A stretch of 55,796 nucleotides of DNA from Paracoccaceae bacterium (GCA_029242355.1 JAQWUC010000068.1:1-55796); one strand, 5' to 3'. Positions 1 to 9,240 are shown, counted from the stretch's first letter. Translations and numbers: made by a program. Notes: generated by a model not told the origin, from the letters alone.

Positions 1-190
1 CATGTTCATGGGGGTTTGATCGTGCGCCTTTTCCCATTTTGTATAAATAAGATCCAGTTCCTTTTTCAGCATTGTAACTAAGATTATACCACCAAACCTT
101 TTCACCCGGCAAACCTGGTTGATCTAAAATTTCCCAATTTAAAGTATTTATATTTGCTACTGTACGTAATTTAGAAAGACTATTATTCAT
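1..190 (-). CDS. cupin-like protein, N-terminal part (cut by window edge)
   Basis: This is an open frame of 63 codons that runs off the left edge. The ATG at 190-188 overlaps the tmoW stop as ATGA, so it is probably translationally coupled and belongs to the same operon. The visible part ends in GSYLYKMGKGARSNPHEH. A glycine-rich strand followed by HEH is typical of the first metal-binding motif of small cupins (ChrR-like or RmlC-like). The second cupin motif would lie outside the window. No substrate can be named. The position behind a TMAO-type transporter suggests a role in methylated-amine use, but that is inference only. Confidence that it is a real gene is good; the cupin call rests on one motif. 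Confidence 0.6.
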   Translation of the reverse strand, partial: MNNSLSKLRTVANINTLNWEILDQPGLPGEKVWWYNLSYNAEKGTGSYLYKMGKGARSNPHEH

Positions 191-2256
191 AGTCCAAGTT
201 CCTTTTTCTTCTCTCTTGCCCATGTTCGTATCAAATGGTCTGCGGCTAGTCCTATGAAGGCAACACAAAGTCCAAGTGAAAGTCCATTACCAATTCCATT
301 TTTATCAGAAAGAGCTTTTAGAATATATTGGCCCAAATCGTCCGTTCCAATAAGCGCCCCAATTATAACCATAAATAATGCAAAGACTATCGTTTGATTT
401 ACACCAAGCATTATATGAGGGAATGCCATTGGTAATTCAATTTTAACCCACCTTTGCAACTTGTTTACACCCGACATCGATGCTGCATCATGAAGTGCAA
501 CTGGGACACTTCTCAATCCTTCGACGGTATATCTTGTTGCAGGTATTGTAGCATAAACAATCACGGCCGTCAGAACAGAAGTATCAGTGACACCAAACAA
601 CATGATTACAGGAATTAAGTAAATAAATGATGGAAAAGTTTGAAATGTATCACAAACCAAAAGAATAGTCTTACTTGCAAAGGAGCTCTGCGCACATAAC
701 GAACCAACTGTAATTCCAATGATAGCTGAAATCACGACTCCAAAGGTTGTCATATAAGCTGTAATGAGCGCTCGATCCCACCATTCAGTCAACGCAATAA
801 ATAAAAGAAATCCACCAACTACAATAGCTGACTGGAACCCGCCTATAATATAACCTACGGACATCACTAAAACAAAAGTTGCCGCCACAGGCATGCCTAA
901 GTAAGCATTTTTTATAGGAATCAAAACGTTAATTATTAGAAAGTCACTGAACGCCTTCAAACTAAAAAAGAATGTATCTAAAATCCAATCAACTCCAGCC
1001 TGCCAAAAGTGTTCAGTCGTGATACCTTTATTATGGGGAATAATGTAGAGATAATTAAATCCCTCTTTGAAGAAAAAACCTCCAATGTATGCGACAACTG
1101 ACCAGAAAAACAGTAAACCAATCAATAAAATTTTGTACCAATGCCTGGAAAGAAAATCACTTTTAGAGAAATAATCCACTTGCTTATCAGCCCACGCAAG
1201 CGAAAGTTTATCAAGGACAACAGCAATTAAGACTATACATATACCCAACTCAAGGGCTTTACCGACTTTTAAAGAATTTAGGGCTAAAAGCAAATTAAAC
1301 CCAAGCCCTTTTGCTCCGATAAAAGATGCAATAACCGCCATTGCTAAGCATTGCATAATAACTTGATTTACTCCAATTAAAATATCTCGCCGCGCCGTTG
1401 GAATTAAAACCCTAAACATCAACTGTAAATCATTACAACCACTCATCAAACCAGACTCTATTACTTCCGGTGGTACCTTTTTTAAACCAAGTAACGTCAG
1501 TCTAATCATGGGTGGCGTAGCAAAAATAATTGTTGCAATTGCTCCCGCATGATCCCCAACACCAAAAAAGACCATAGCCGGAACGAGATAAGAGAATTGC
1601 GGCATAGTTTGCGCTACGTTTAACAAAGGAGTCAGTATAGCTTCCATTTTTGTACTTTTGAAAGCAAGAACTCCAAAAGTAAGTCCGATTAAAAATGATA
1701 CCGGCGCAGCTATTAATACAAGAGATACCGTCTGCATCGCAGGTTCCCATTGGCCAAAGATTGCAATATATAAAGTAGCTAATCCTGCAAGGCTCGCAAG
1801 TCTTACTCCCTGTAATATAAAACCGAGAAGCATCGTTGCACTGCAAACAAATGTCCAAGGTAATCCAGGCCAATACGCCCATTCGTTGTCTCTAACAAAA
1901 TCCCAACTCGTAAATGTTACAATTGTTTTCACCCCACCAACAAGAACTTCACGAATAACCTGAATGCAAAATAATACTGCACTGGATATAGAACGCGTAA
2001 TCTCTTTAATAATTGGACTATCTTCAAAATCATCAATGTCAGGGTCATAAATTTCAATTGGCATGAAATCATACATTAAATAGCTTACGAAATCATTTAT
2101 CAAAAAAGGGAGCCCTGCTATCAAGGGCGGCAACCGCCACAAAAAGTTGTTTTCAGAAGGCTTAATAAGAAAATATAACAATAAAAATATCACAACCGTG
2201 ATTAAAAGCTGTATTGCCTTAGTATTGTATTTTTTTTCTATCTTAGGCTGTATCAT
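187..2256 (-). CDS. tmoW: TMAO/glycine-betaine-type ABC transporter permease, double-domain (TmoW-like)
   Basis: This is an inner-membrane permease of the ProW/OpuA type. The 689-residue chain holds two complete BPD_transp_1 domains, where most relatives have one. Each domain has its own ATPase-contact loop: SGLMSGCNDLQLMFRVLIP near residue 270 and AASMSGVNKLQRWVKIELP near residue 595. Each loop is followed by a near-identical GVNQ...IGA...LG segment, so the gene looks like an internal duplication and fusion. Double-length permeases of this kind are known for the TMAO transporter TmoXWV of marine bacteria. The start ATG has GAGGTT just upstream. The gene begins 6 bp after tmoV and overlaps the next gene by ATGA. 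Substrate TMAO is inferred from the adjacent tmm; betaine, choline or proline remain possible. Confidence 0.85.
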   Translation of the reverse strand: MIQPKIEKKYNTKAIQLLITVVIFLLLYFLIKPSENNFLWRLPPLIAGLPFLINDFVSYLMYDFMPIEIYDPDIDDFEDSPIIKEITRSISSAVLFCIQVIREVLVGGVKTIVTFTSWDFVRDNEWAYWPGLPWTFVCSATMLLGFILQGVRLASLAGLATLYIAIFGQWEPAMQTVSLVLIAAPVSFLIGLTFGVLAFKSTKMEAILTPLLNVAQTMPQFSYLVPAMVFFGVGDHAGAIATIIFATPPMIRLTLLGLKKVPPEVIESGLMSGCNDLQLMFRVLIPTARRDILIGVNQVIMQCLAMAVIASFIGAKGLGFNLLLALNSLKVGKALELGICIVLIAVVLDKLSLAWADKQVDYFSKSDFLSRHWYKILLIGLLFFWSVVAYIGGFFFKEGFNYLYIIPHNKGITTEHFWQAGVDWILDTFFFSLKAFSDFLIINVLIPIKNAYLGMPVAATFVLVMSVGYIIGGFQSAIVVGGFLLFIALTEWWDRALITAYMTTFGVVISAIIGITVGSLCAQSSFASKTILLVCDTFQTFPSFIYLIPVIMLFGVTDTSVLTAVIVYATIPATRYTVEGLRSVPVALHDAASMSGVNKLQRWVKIELPMAFPHIMLGVNQTIVFALFMVIIGALIGTDDLGQYILKALSDKNGIGNGLSLGLCVAFIGLAADHLIRTWAREKKKELGL

Positions 2257-2262
2257 TGAACC

Positions 2263-3324
2263 TCAGTTTTTATTATTCTTGTCTCCGAATAAAACTTTAA
2301 TAACCTTTAAATGATCAAGACTTCCAACAATTTCTCCAGAATTATCAACCACCCCAACCAAAGCCGCTTGACTCAATACAGACTCAGCAACTGACTCTAT
2401 CAAAGAGTCCTTTGATACCCTCAAATCTCCTAATTGATCTTTATCCTTTATAGGATTCATAATAGATTCAATTTTTAATACCTTTTCTCTTGGAACATCT
2501 TCAGTGAATTTTCGTACATATTCTGTCGCTGGACTTAGAACAATATTGGCAGGTGTATCAAGTTGTTCAATAATACCGTCCTTCATTATTGCTATTCTAT
2601 CAGCTAATCGCAACGCCTCATCAAAGTCATGTGTTACAAATAAAATAGTTTTATTTAATACCCCTTGTAGACGAAGGAATTCATCTTGCATTTCTTTTCG
2701 AATAAGAGGATCTAACGCAGAAAAAGGTTCATCAAGAAACCAAATATCAGGTTCAACAGCAAGAGACCGAGCAATTCCAACTCGTTGTTGTTGCCCTCCC
2801 GATAATTCACGTGGAAAATAATTTTCACGACCAGACAAACCAACCAGATTGACCATTTCCATTGCTCTAGCAACACTTTCCGTCGTTGAGTTTCCCTTAA
2901 TCTGAAGAGGAAAGGCGATGTTTTCTAAGACCGTTTTGTGAGGAAGTAAAGCAAAACTCTGAAAGACCATACCCATCTTATTTCGACGAAGCTCTATTAG
3001 CTCTTTGTTCCCCATCGACAAAAGATCACTACCATTAATTGATATTTTTCCAGAAGTAGCAGTGGTAAGTCTTGATATACAACGTAGTAAGGTAGATTTA
3101 CCTGACCCAGATAATCCCATTACTACGAGCATTTCTCCCTCAAAAAGCTCGAATGAGGCATTATTTACTCCTACTACACACCCTGCTTTTTGGAATTCCT
3201 CAGCATCAACATTTCCATTAGCACCACTAAGCATCTTCGTAGCGTTTAAACCAAATATTTTATAAACTGATTCACACTTTATCACAGGAGATGCTTTTAT
3301 TTGTTCTGAACCTTTAGCAGACAT
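2263..3324 (-). CDS. tmoV: ABC transporter ATP-binding protein, ProV/OpuAA type (TmoV-like)
   Basis: This is the ATPase of the quaternary-amine/TMAO uptake system. Visible motifs are Walker A (GLSGSGKST), a Q-loop (MVFQSFALLPH), the signature LSGGQQQRVGIARSL, Walker B (IWFLDEPFSALDP) and the switch His (FVTHD). The C-terminal part (residues about 270-350) resembles the CBS-like regulatory tail of ProV proteins. A longer reading from a TTG nine codons upstream is open. I chose the ATG at 3324, which has AGGG about 9 nt before it. An insertion before Walker A (residues about 35-50, with DAEEFQKAGCVVGVNNASFELF) matches ProV-family architecture. Its neighbours are the binding protein upstream, after a stem-loop, and the permease 6 bp downstream. 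Confidence 0.85.
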   Translation of the reverse strand: MSAKGSEQIKASPVIKCESVYKIFGLNATKMLSGANGNVDAEEFQKAGCVVGVNNASFELFEGEMLVVMGLSGSGKSTLLRCISRLTTATSGKISINGSDLLSMGNKELIELRRNKMGMVFQSFALLPHKTVLENIAFPLQIKGNSTTESVARAMEMVNLVGLSGRENYFPRELSGGQQQRVGIARSLAVEPDIWFLDEPFSALDPLIRKEMQDEFLRLQGVLNKTILFVTHDFDEALRLADRIAIMKDGIIEQLDTPANIVLSPATEYVRKFTEDVPREKVLKIESIMNPIKDKDQLGDLRVSKDSLIESVAESVLSQAALVGVVDNSGEIVGSLDHLKVIKVLFGDKNNKN

Positions 3325-3430
3325 AAACCAATACCCTAGTTTTGGTAACAAAAATACTTATTAAACTCTTTTTACTTAATAACTATGCCACAGTATAACG
3401 TGAAATTCTTGAGAGCGCCTTAAATTTATT

Positions 3431-3464
3431 AGCTAACCCCAAATTTATCTATCGGGGGTTAGCT
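3431..3464 (-). terminator. stem-loop between binding-protein gene and ATPase gene
   Basis: A perfect 10-bp inverted repeat (AGCTAACCCC / GGGGTTAGCT, 14-nt loop) lies in the 156-bp gap between tmoX and tmoV. The tract after it on the minus strand is AT-rich but not a strong T-run, so it may act as a partial terminator or an RNA-stabilising hairpin. Such elements commonly keep binding-protein mRNA in excess over the membrane components. Confidence 0.6.
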
Positions 3465-3480
3465 ATTTCATTTTTAATTA

Positions 3481-4440
3481 TTACATGCCAGCTTGAGTGA
3501 ACGCCTTCCAAACAGCTTCGTTATCGGCAAGCCAGCTTTTAGCTGCATCTTGATGACTCATACCATCAATATCGACTAGCTTAGCCATCGATCCAATTTG
3601 ACCTGCATTGAACGACATCTGAGAAAACGCTGAATATGCGGCAGGATGAGTTTTTGGAAACTTATAATTTGCTGCCTTTTTTAGCCAACCTTTTGGAGAC
3701 CCACATTTACTATCTCCGCCATCTTGTTTTCTACAGCCAGGATAGTACGGAGGCCATTCAATAAAGGCGAATCCATCGGCATCTGTAAAGTTTGGAGTCC
3801 AATTAAAAGTAATTGTTCCACGTCCTTCTTTTTTTGCTGATGCTAATTCAGCCCATAGAGCATCCGCACTACCAGCAAATTTAACAACCCAGTCATCCCC
3901 CAAAAGGGCTTGAACTCTATCAGGATATTCGACTCCATGCCAGCTTTGTGGACCCTCTAAAATTCGTCCCTTTCCGCCAGAATCTGCGGTAGCAAATACA
4001 TCTTTACAATCTTTTAAGGCTTCCCAGTTTGGTAGTCCTGGACATAAATTTTTGTCTATTACCCACTGAGGAACTCCAACTTCCTCTAATGTCATCGCCG
4101 CATGAGTACCTGCATCGATTAATCCGCCTTTAGCCATAGCGGTATAGAACGATTTACCAAAAGTAGATTGCCATACTTCATGTGAAATAGTTACATCACC
4201 ATTTCTTATAGCTTCATACACTGCTTGTGTGTCTGCCGGAACATATTCGACATTATTTCCCATACTTTCAAAGATACCCCCTATAACGTAAGCCATAACA
4301 ACTTGGCTTGACCAATTGTGAGTTGGGATAACGATTGGTTCACTACTGTCAGCAGCTTTCGTTATATTTGCCAAAAACATAAACGATAGCGCAGAAGCTG
4401 CCATTAGGTTAAAAATTCCTTTTAAAAAACTATACTTCAT
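3481..4440 (-). CDS. tmoX: periplasmic TMAO/quaternary-amine-binding protein (TmoX-like)
   Basis: This is a solute-binding protein of the OpuAC (ProX-like) family. It has a Sec signal peptide (MKYSFLKGIFNLMAASALSF then ANITKAADS) and about 319 residues. The mature protein starts with EPIVIPTHNWSSQVVMAYVIGGIFESMG, typical of the first lobe in this family. It is rich in Trp and Tyr (HNWSS, VPQWVID, SWHGVEYP, IEWPPYYPGC), as expected for an aromatic cage around a trimethylammonium-type head group. The start was set at the second in-frame ATG because GGAGG overlaps the first one and sits 5 nt before the second. It lies directly behind tmm, so TMAO is the likeliest ligand. Glycine betaine or choline binding cannot be excluded from sequence. 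Confidence 0.85.
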   Translation of the reverse strand: MKYSFLKGIFNLMAASALSFMFLANITKAADSSEPIVIPTHNWSSQVVMAYVIGGIFESMGNNVEYVPADTQAVYEAIRNGDVTISHEVWQSTFGKSFYTAMAKGGLIDAGTHAAMTLEEVGVPQWVIDKNLCPGLPNWEALKDCKDVFATADSGGKGRILEGPQSWHGVEYPDRVQALLGDDWVVKFAGSADALWAELASAKKEGRGTITFNWTPNFTDADGFAFIEWPPYYPGCRKQDGGDSKCGSPKGWLKKAANYKFPKTHPAAYSAFSQMSFNAGQIGSMAKLVDIDGMSHQDAAKSWLADNEAVWKAFTQAGM

Positions 4441-4502
4441 TTTTTCCTCCATTTTTGAATATTACGAGCCCATGAATTTAAGATTTGACCTCGCCCCATG
4501 AT

Positions 4503-5843
4503 TTATTTTAAATACGTCTCCTTGCTATCATCTAATTCCTCAGACCAAATTTTATGGTGAGAAGGAGAAATGGATTTATCCATAGGAGAAACAAACCCAC
4601 CATGATCTCTAAATGTCATAATGCCCTTTTTCTTGTGCTTCTTCCAACGATAGAAAGCCTGATTAGCAGCTTCAACATCGAAAGAAGGATAGTCAGTCGC
4701 CTTGATTAATTCAGCCGTGTACGCGCCTTGGCAGGCAATACACGCATAATCGTCCTCCAAAGCATCCTCAGCAGCCTGTCGGTCTAAAACATCTTGCTCC
4801 ATTTCCACTTTAGCAGGCAATGAAATATCACCAAGGATTATATCTCTCACATACCAAGCCTGAGCATCAAACATGTTAAAAGTATACCATTGGTCCTGCA
4901 TTCCTAAATAAAATAATTGAGTGTTTCTATTCCAAACAACGCCTTTATAAAGATCAGAAGCTGCCAGCCGATTAGCTGTCTTTAAACGAAGATCATCCGG
5001 TAAAAATGGAAAATGGTGTTTGTATCCAGTACATAAAATTATTGCATCAACCTTTATCGACAACCCGTCTTTAAAATATGCTGTTTTATCCTCCACCTTA
5101 ACTAAAGCTGGAACCTCACGCCAATTGTCAGGCCAGTTAAATCCCATAGGAGCGGTTCTATGCGCCACAGTCACAGACTTGCATCCGTACTTCCAACATT
5201 GCGAACCAATATCTTCAGCTGAATAGCTTGTACCCAGGATTAAAATATTCTTATTAACAAATTCTCTCGCATCTCTAAAATCATGTGCATGCAAAATACG
5301 TCCATTAAACTTCTCAAATCCTTCATAATATGGAGTATTTGGAGTTGAAAAGTGACCACTCGCAACAATAACATTATCAAAAATTTCAGTTTTTTCGGTA
5401 TCTGATTCTGCATCTCTTGAAATCACAGAAAACTTCTTTTTTTCAGCAATGTATTTGACATCACGAACGATAGTATTGAATCTAATTTTGTTCCTAAAAT
5501 TTGTTTTCGCTAACCTGCCCTCAATATAATCAAACAAAACCTCTCGAGGAGGATAAGAAGGTATCTCTTTCCCAAAATGCTCCTTAAAAGTATAGTCAGA
5601 AAATTCTAGCCCTTCTTTTGGCCCATTCGACCATAGATATCTATACATCGATCCGTGACACGGGTTTCCGGCATCATCAATACCCGTTCGCCAATTATAA
5701 TTCCAAAGTCCTCCCCAATTATCTTGTTTCTCATAACAAACAATTTCTGGAATTTGTTTACCCTTTTTCTCCGCCTGCTGAAAGGCACGCAGTTGTGCTA
5801 AACCCGATGGACCCGCTCCAATGATGCAAACTCTTTTATTCAT
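4503..5843 (-). CDS. tmm: trimethylamine monooxygenase, flavin-containing
   Basis: This FAD- and NADPH-dependent flavin monooxygenase oxidises trimethylamine to TMAO in the cytoplasm. The 446 residues match known bacterial Tmm length. Motifs are an FAD Rossmann GAGPSG (residues 9-14), the flavin-monooxygenase signature [11 protein letters not shown] (179-189), an NADPH site [10 protein letters not shown] (204-213) and a [10 protein letters not shown] motif (271-280). A Tyr sits at position 207, a residue that I recall as important in characterised Tmm enzymes. The start ATG has GAGGT 7 nt upstream. The gene lies between the mgs genes and tmoXVW, the context expected for TMA/TMAO catabolism. 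Activity on other small amines or dimethylsulfide is possible, as reported for the family. Confidence 0.9.
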   Translation of the reverse strand: MNKRVCIIGAGPSGLAQLRAFQQAEKKGKQIPEIVCYEKQDNWGGLWNYNWRTGIDDAGNPCHGSMYRYLWSNGPKEGLEFSDYTFKEHFGKEIPSYPPREVLFDYIEGRLAKTNFRNKIRFNTIVRDVKYIAEKKKFSVISRDAESDTEKTEIFDNVIVASGHFSTPNTPYYEGFEKFNGRILHAHDFRDAREFVNKNILILGTSYSAEDIGSQCWKYGCKSVTVAHRTAPMGFNWPDNWREVPALVKVEDKTAYFKDGLSIKVDAIILCTGYKHHFPFLPDDLRLKTANRLAASDLYKGVVWNRNTQLFYLGMQDQWYTFNMFDAQAWYVRDIILGDISLPAKVEMEQDVLDRQAAEDALEDDYACIACQGAYTAELIKATDYPSFDVEAANQAFYRWKKHKKKGIMTFRDHGGFVSPMDKSISPSHHKIWSEELDDSKETYLK

Positions 5844-5929
5844 AGGCTAGACCTCATAAAATTCTCTAAATATGCCTAAACAGCAAGTTTAGCCTTAAAA
5901 TGCTAATATGCAACTTAATTAGCTAAAAT

Positions 5930-6514
5930 TTAATGCACTGAAAAGGACTCCTTCCAGTTTGGTAAAAAGGCTAAAACTATAGTTTCTGGATGTAGTTGCG
6001 GATTAAACAACAAATTGTGAGCAAAAGTTGACTGGTAATATAGATCATTAAAATTCAACGACTTAACTTGACAGTTGATTTCATATCGTTGGCTGAAAGC
6101 ATCAAAAATCAAAAAGCAAGATTGGTTGTTTAAAATTTTATTTGCGCCAACAGAATTTGGTCTGAATGTAGCCGTCAGTATATCTGAAAACTCTGCGTGC
6201 TTTTGATAAAACGTCGATGACAAAAACTTTATTGCCTGCTCTCTTCTTTGCGCTGGGTCAAAAGTCTTTTTTGACATGTGTTTAAGTTCAGCGGTTACAG
6301 AGAATTGCGGGCGTTTATGAATAAGCGTAATAACTGAACCTACACTAACTGAGGAGCTTAAAGACCCTAGTTTGACAATAGGCATCATGCCATCATCAGG
6401 CTGACCGCTATTGTCTCTCATTGCAATCTGACGCACCCGACATTGCCACTTCATAAAGGTTTTTCGAATATCAATTTCTTTGGCAGTCTCACTAATATAG
6501 CTGGACATATTCAT
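5930..6514 (-). CDS. conserved-looking hypothetical protein in mgs-tmm operon
   Basis: I do not recognise this 194-residue protein. It has no signal peptide and no membrane segment. An N-terminal stretch (MKWQCRVRQIAMRDNSGQPD, residues 21-40) is rich in basic residues and may be its conserved core. The rest alternates hydrophobic and polar residues, as in a soluble beta-rich fold, with one LxxxTFRPNSVGANKILNNQ segment. It lies 52 bp after the 137-residue gene and 86 bp before tmm on the same strand, so it is probably co-transcribed with mgsABC. The ribosome site is weak (AGGA, 12 nt before the ATG), which suggests low expression or an alternative start at Met3. A role in methylamine metabolism is inferred from position only. 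Confidence 0.65.
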   Translation of the reverse strand: MNMSSYISETAKEIDIRKTFMKWQCRVRQIAMRDNSGQPDDGMMPIVKLGSLSSSVSVGSVITLIHKRPQFSVTAELKHMSKKTFDPAQRREQAIKFLSSTFYQKHAEFSDILTATFRPNSVGANKILNNQSCFLIFDAFSQRYEINCQVKSLNFNDLYYQSTFAHNLLFNPQLHPETIVLAFLPNWKESFSVH

Positions 6515-6566
6515 AATTATAATTAATCCTGACCTTTTTTAGAAACATAATTAAATTATACTGTTG

Positions 6567-6980
6567 TTAAAATTTCATATAAGCTTTTCTTAAAGTGACC
6601 AATGGATGTCGATCTGACATTTGAAACTTCACCAAAAGTTCCCGAGCAATCATATCACGGTCTTGCTGATTATCTGGAAGAATAATATCGTCGGGGACCC
6701 TCACCCAACCATTAATATTTCTATCAAAAACCGCAGGCTTACCGTCCTCATAACCCATATGAACATCCTCTAACCAATTCAGGTCATCCCAACCCATAAT
6801 CTCCATATATTTTGACAAAAATGGAGTAATGACCTTATAATCTGGAACAAGATTTACGTCATAACGATAACCAATATGTTGCCCAATTTCTTTTTCTCGT
6901 TCACTTGATAAACCAGCAGAGTCATCTATAAATTGATCGACATCCTTTATTTCTGATCCTCGATATTGTGTTCCAGCCAT
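6567..6980 (-). CDS. small conserved hypothetical protein directly behind mgsC
   Basis: This is a soluble acidic protein of 137 residues and unknown function. It starts MAGTQYRGSEIKDVDQFIDD with TAGGAG 6 nt upstream. It has several Trp (GWDDLNWLED, NGWVRVPDD) and a charged C-terminal helix region (RDMIARELLVKFQMSDRH). No catalytic motif or metal-binding cysteine is visible. It follows mgsC by only 9 bp, so tight co-translation with the N-methylglutamate synthase subunits is likely. It could be an accessory or assembly factor of that complex, but this is inference. Finding the same gene next to mgsABC in other genomes would make that case. Confidence 0.7.
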   Translation of the reverse strand: MAGTQYRGSEIKDVDQFIDDSAGLSSEREKEIGQHIGYRYDVNLVPDYKVITPFLSKYMEIMGWDDLNWLEDVHMGYEDGKPAVFDRNINGWVRVPDDIILPDNQQDRDMIARELLVKFQMSDRHPLVTLRKAYMKF

Positions 6981-6989
6981 AATATTCTC

Positions 6990-8354
6990 CTACAGATGAT
7001 GATAATCTTTAACGCCAACAGTGTGGTTAGTTCCAGCGAGAGGGACTCCAGCCATTGCAGATGACTCCATGGTCAGAGCAGCTAAATCCTCAGGCTCTAA
7101 CGAATGCAGATTTGTTTTTCCACAGGCTCGCGCAAAAAGCTGTGCTTCTATTGTAAGTGTATGAAGGAAATTATAAACTCTCTCTGCCGCCTCATCCGGA
7201 TCTAACCGTGCTCTTAAAATTGGATCCTGAGTCGCTACTCCTACTGGGCAACGGCCGGTATGGCAATGATAACAGTGTCCAGGTTCGACGCCCATTTCTT
7301 CTTGATAATTAGCTTCGGGAATATCTTTATTACAGTTCAGCGCCATCATCGATGAATGTCCAATTGCTATAGCATCAGCTCCGAGCGCTATCGCTTTAGC
7401 AACATCAGCTCCGTTTCGAATTCCACCAGCGTAGATTAATGTGATATCGCCGCGCTTACCAAGATCATCAATCGCTTTTCGAGCCTGGCGAATGGCAGCC
7501 ATTCCTGGCACACCTGTATCTTCAGTTGCAAGGTGTGGACCTGCTCCAGTCCCACCCTCCATTCCATCGATATAAATCGAGTCGGGGTCGCATTTTACTG
7601 CCATCCGTACATCATCATACACTCTAGCCGCACCTAATTTAAGTTGAATCGGAATCTGCCAATCCGTTACTTCTCTTATTTCTTGAATCTTCAATGCTAA
7701 ATCATCTGGGCCTAGCCAATCCGGGTGCCTCGCCGGAGATCGTTGATCTATACCAGCCGGTAATGATCTCATTTCAGCGACTTGATCTGTTACCTTTTGC
7801 CCCATTAAATGACCACCAAGACCAACTTTACAGCCTTGTCCAATAAAAAACTCACACCCATCAGCCAAAAGCAAATGGTGAGGATTAAATCCATATCGAG
7901 ACTGAATACATTGATAGAACCATTTGGATGAGTAACGTCGTTCATCGGGAATCATTCCACCTTCTCCAGAACAGGTTGCAGTTCCAGCCATTGTAGCGCC
8001 TCGAGCCAAAGCCGTTTTAGCCTCATAACTTAGAGCCCCAAAACTCATTCCCGTGATATAAACTGGAATATCAAGTTCTAATGGTCTCTTTGCTCTTGGG
8101 CCAATGACTGTTTTTGTCTCACATTTTTCTCTGTACCCTTCTATGACAAACCGCGTTAACGTTCCTGGTAAAAAGGTTAAATCGTCCCAGTGAGGAATTT
8201 TTTTGAACAAAGAGAATGCACGCATTCGATATCGACCCAGCTCAGATTTTATATGGATATCATCCATAACGTGGGGAGGAAAAACAAATGAACCACCTAG
8301 CTTATATGTATCTCTATCAATTTTTTTCTTTATTGGCATATCTCCGTCAGCCAT
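6990..8354 (-). CDS. mgsC: N-methylglutamate synthase subunit C (glutamate-synthase FMN domain)
   Basis: This is a stand-alone version of the FMN-binding synthase domain of glutamate synthase (GltB centre, GlxD/MgsC type), 454 residues. It carries the (beta/alpha)8 barrel segments TGMSFGALSYEAK (101-113), IQLKLGAARVYDDV, IYIDGMEGGTGAGP (260-273) and IYAGGIRNGADVAKAIALGA (307-326). The iron-sulfur cysteines are in CYHCHTGRCPVG (Cys361, 364, 369), as in the 3Fe-4S site of glutamate synthases. In the methylamine pathway it forms N-methylglutamate together with MgsA and MgsB. It starts 16 bp behind mgsB with AAGGAA before the ATG. The same gene set also occurs as glxBCD in rhizobia, where its role is less clear. 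Confidence 0.88.
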   Translation of the reverse strand: MADGDMPIKKKIDRDTYKLGGSFVFPPHVMDDIHIKSELGRYRMRAFSLFKKIPHWDDLTFLPGTLTRFVIEGYREKCETKTVIGPRAKRPLELDIPVYITGMSFGALSYEAKTALARGATMAGTATCSGEGGMIPDERRYSSKWFYQCIQSRYGFNPHHLLLADGCEFFIGQGCKVGLGGHLMGQKVTDQVAEMRSLPAGIDQRSPARHPDWLGPDDLALKIQEIREVTDWQIPIQLKLGAARVYDDVRMAVKCDPDSIYIDGMEGGTGAGPHLATEDTGVPGMAAIRQARKAIDDLGKRGDITLIYAGGIRNGADVAKAIALGADAIAIGHSSMMALNCNKDIPEANYQEEMGVEPGHCYHCHTGRCPVGVATQDPILRARLDPDEAAERVYNFLHTLTIEAQLFARACGKTNLHSLEPEDLAALTMESSAMAGVPLAGTNHTVGVKDYHHL

Positions 8355-8370
8355 CTTTTATTCCTTTCTA

Positions 8371-9240
8371 TCAAAGTATAAGCTTCTTTTCAGAAGGCTC
8401 CAAATTATCATAATTCCATAACATTTTTCCGGCGACAATTTTATTGAAGTGATCCACGCCGTTTTTAGGTAACATCCCATACTGTGTCAGTTTTCGAGTT
8501 AACCAGCTCTTATCCAAATCAGTCAATTCAGCATGGACTGCGTCTACGCCAAGAGATTTAATTTCACCTCCCACATAGATAGTGCCGTCATACATCGAAT
8601 CTCCTAAGTTCTTTCCGGCATTCCCGCACACAACCATACGCCCCCTTTGCATCATAAAACCTGACAAAGCACCTGTATCTCCTCCGACCAGTATGGTGCC
8701 ACCCTTCATGTCTATACCTGTTCGTGAACCAACCGACCCACGACACACAAGGTCTCCACCTCGAATTGCAGCGCCAAAAGTGGATCCAGCATTTTTTTCG
8801 ATTAAGACGGTCCCTGACATCATATTTTCTCCACAAGACCACCCTACTCTGCCTGTTATACGGACATTAGGGCCATCAATCAGACCAACGCCGAAATAAC
8901 CGGTTGAACCTTCAATAATCAGATTAAGTTTACTGAGTATCCCCACACCAAGTGAATGCTTTCCCCGAGGGTTTTTAAGAACAATAGTACCGTAACCCTC
9001 ATTCATAAGTTTCTTTATTTCTTCATTCACTTCAGTAGAGGTCATTTCATCTGAGTCAATTTCAGTTCTTTTATTAAAATCCACATCTGGCGCCCAAGGA
9101 TATAAAAAACGTTCACTTGCACCAGCATCAAATTCCATGAACATTGAACGTCCTGTCAGTTGCTCTGAAGTCATACCTAGCGCCTTAACACGCTCATCCT
9201 GCGTCATTTGTTTTAAATCAAAATCGTTTACGCTTGCCAT
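8371..9240 (-). CDS. mgsB: N-methylglutamate synthase subunit B (GXGXG domain)
   Basis: This 289-residue protein corresponds to the C-terminal GXGXG beta-helix domain of glutamate synthase (GltB3, GlxC/MgsB type). The repeats are visible from about residue 120 to 230 as glycine-spaced turns: GRVGWSCGENM, GGDLVCRGSVGSRTG, GGTILVGGDTGALSG, RGRMVVCGNAGKNLG and DGTIYVGGEI. The domain has no active site of its own in glutamate synthase, where it holds the other domains together. Its start lies 13 bp inside the end of mgsA, so the two are translationally coupled, and mgsC follows after 16 bp. Order A-B-C matches known N-methylglutamate synthase operons. Confidence 0.88.
   Translation of the reverse strand: MASVNDFDLKQMTQDERVKALGMTSEQLTGRSMFMEFDAGASERFLYPWAPDVDFNKRTEIDSDEMTSTEVNEEIKKLMNEGYGTIVLKNPRGKHSLGVGILSKLNLIIEGSTGYFGVGLIDGPNVRITGRVGWSCGENMMSGTVLIEKNAGSTFGAAIRGGDLVCRGSVGSRTGIDMKGGTILVGGDTGALSGFMMQRGRMVVCGNAGKNLGDSMYDGTIYVGGEIKSLGVDAVHAELTDLDKSWLTRKLTQYGMLPKNGVDHFNKIVAGKMLWNYDNLEPSEKKLIL

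Noticed and set aside
1502-1882. Long frame overlapping the permease gene on the same strand (126 codons)
   Set aside because: It lies fully inside tmoW in another frame, is Cys- and Ser-rich without family likeness, and has no ribosome site.
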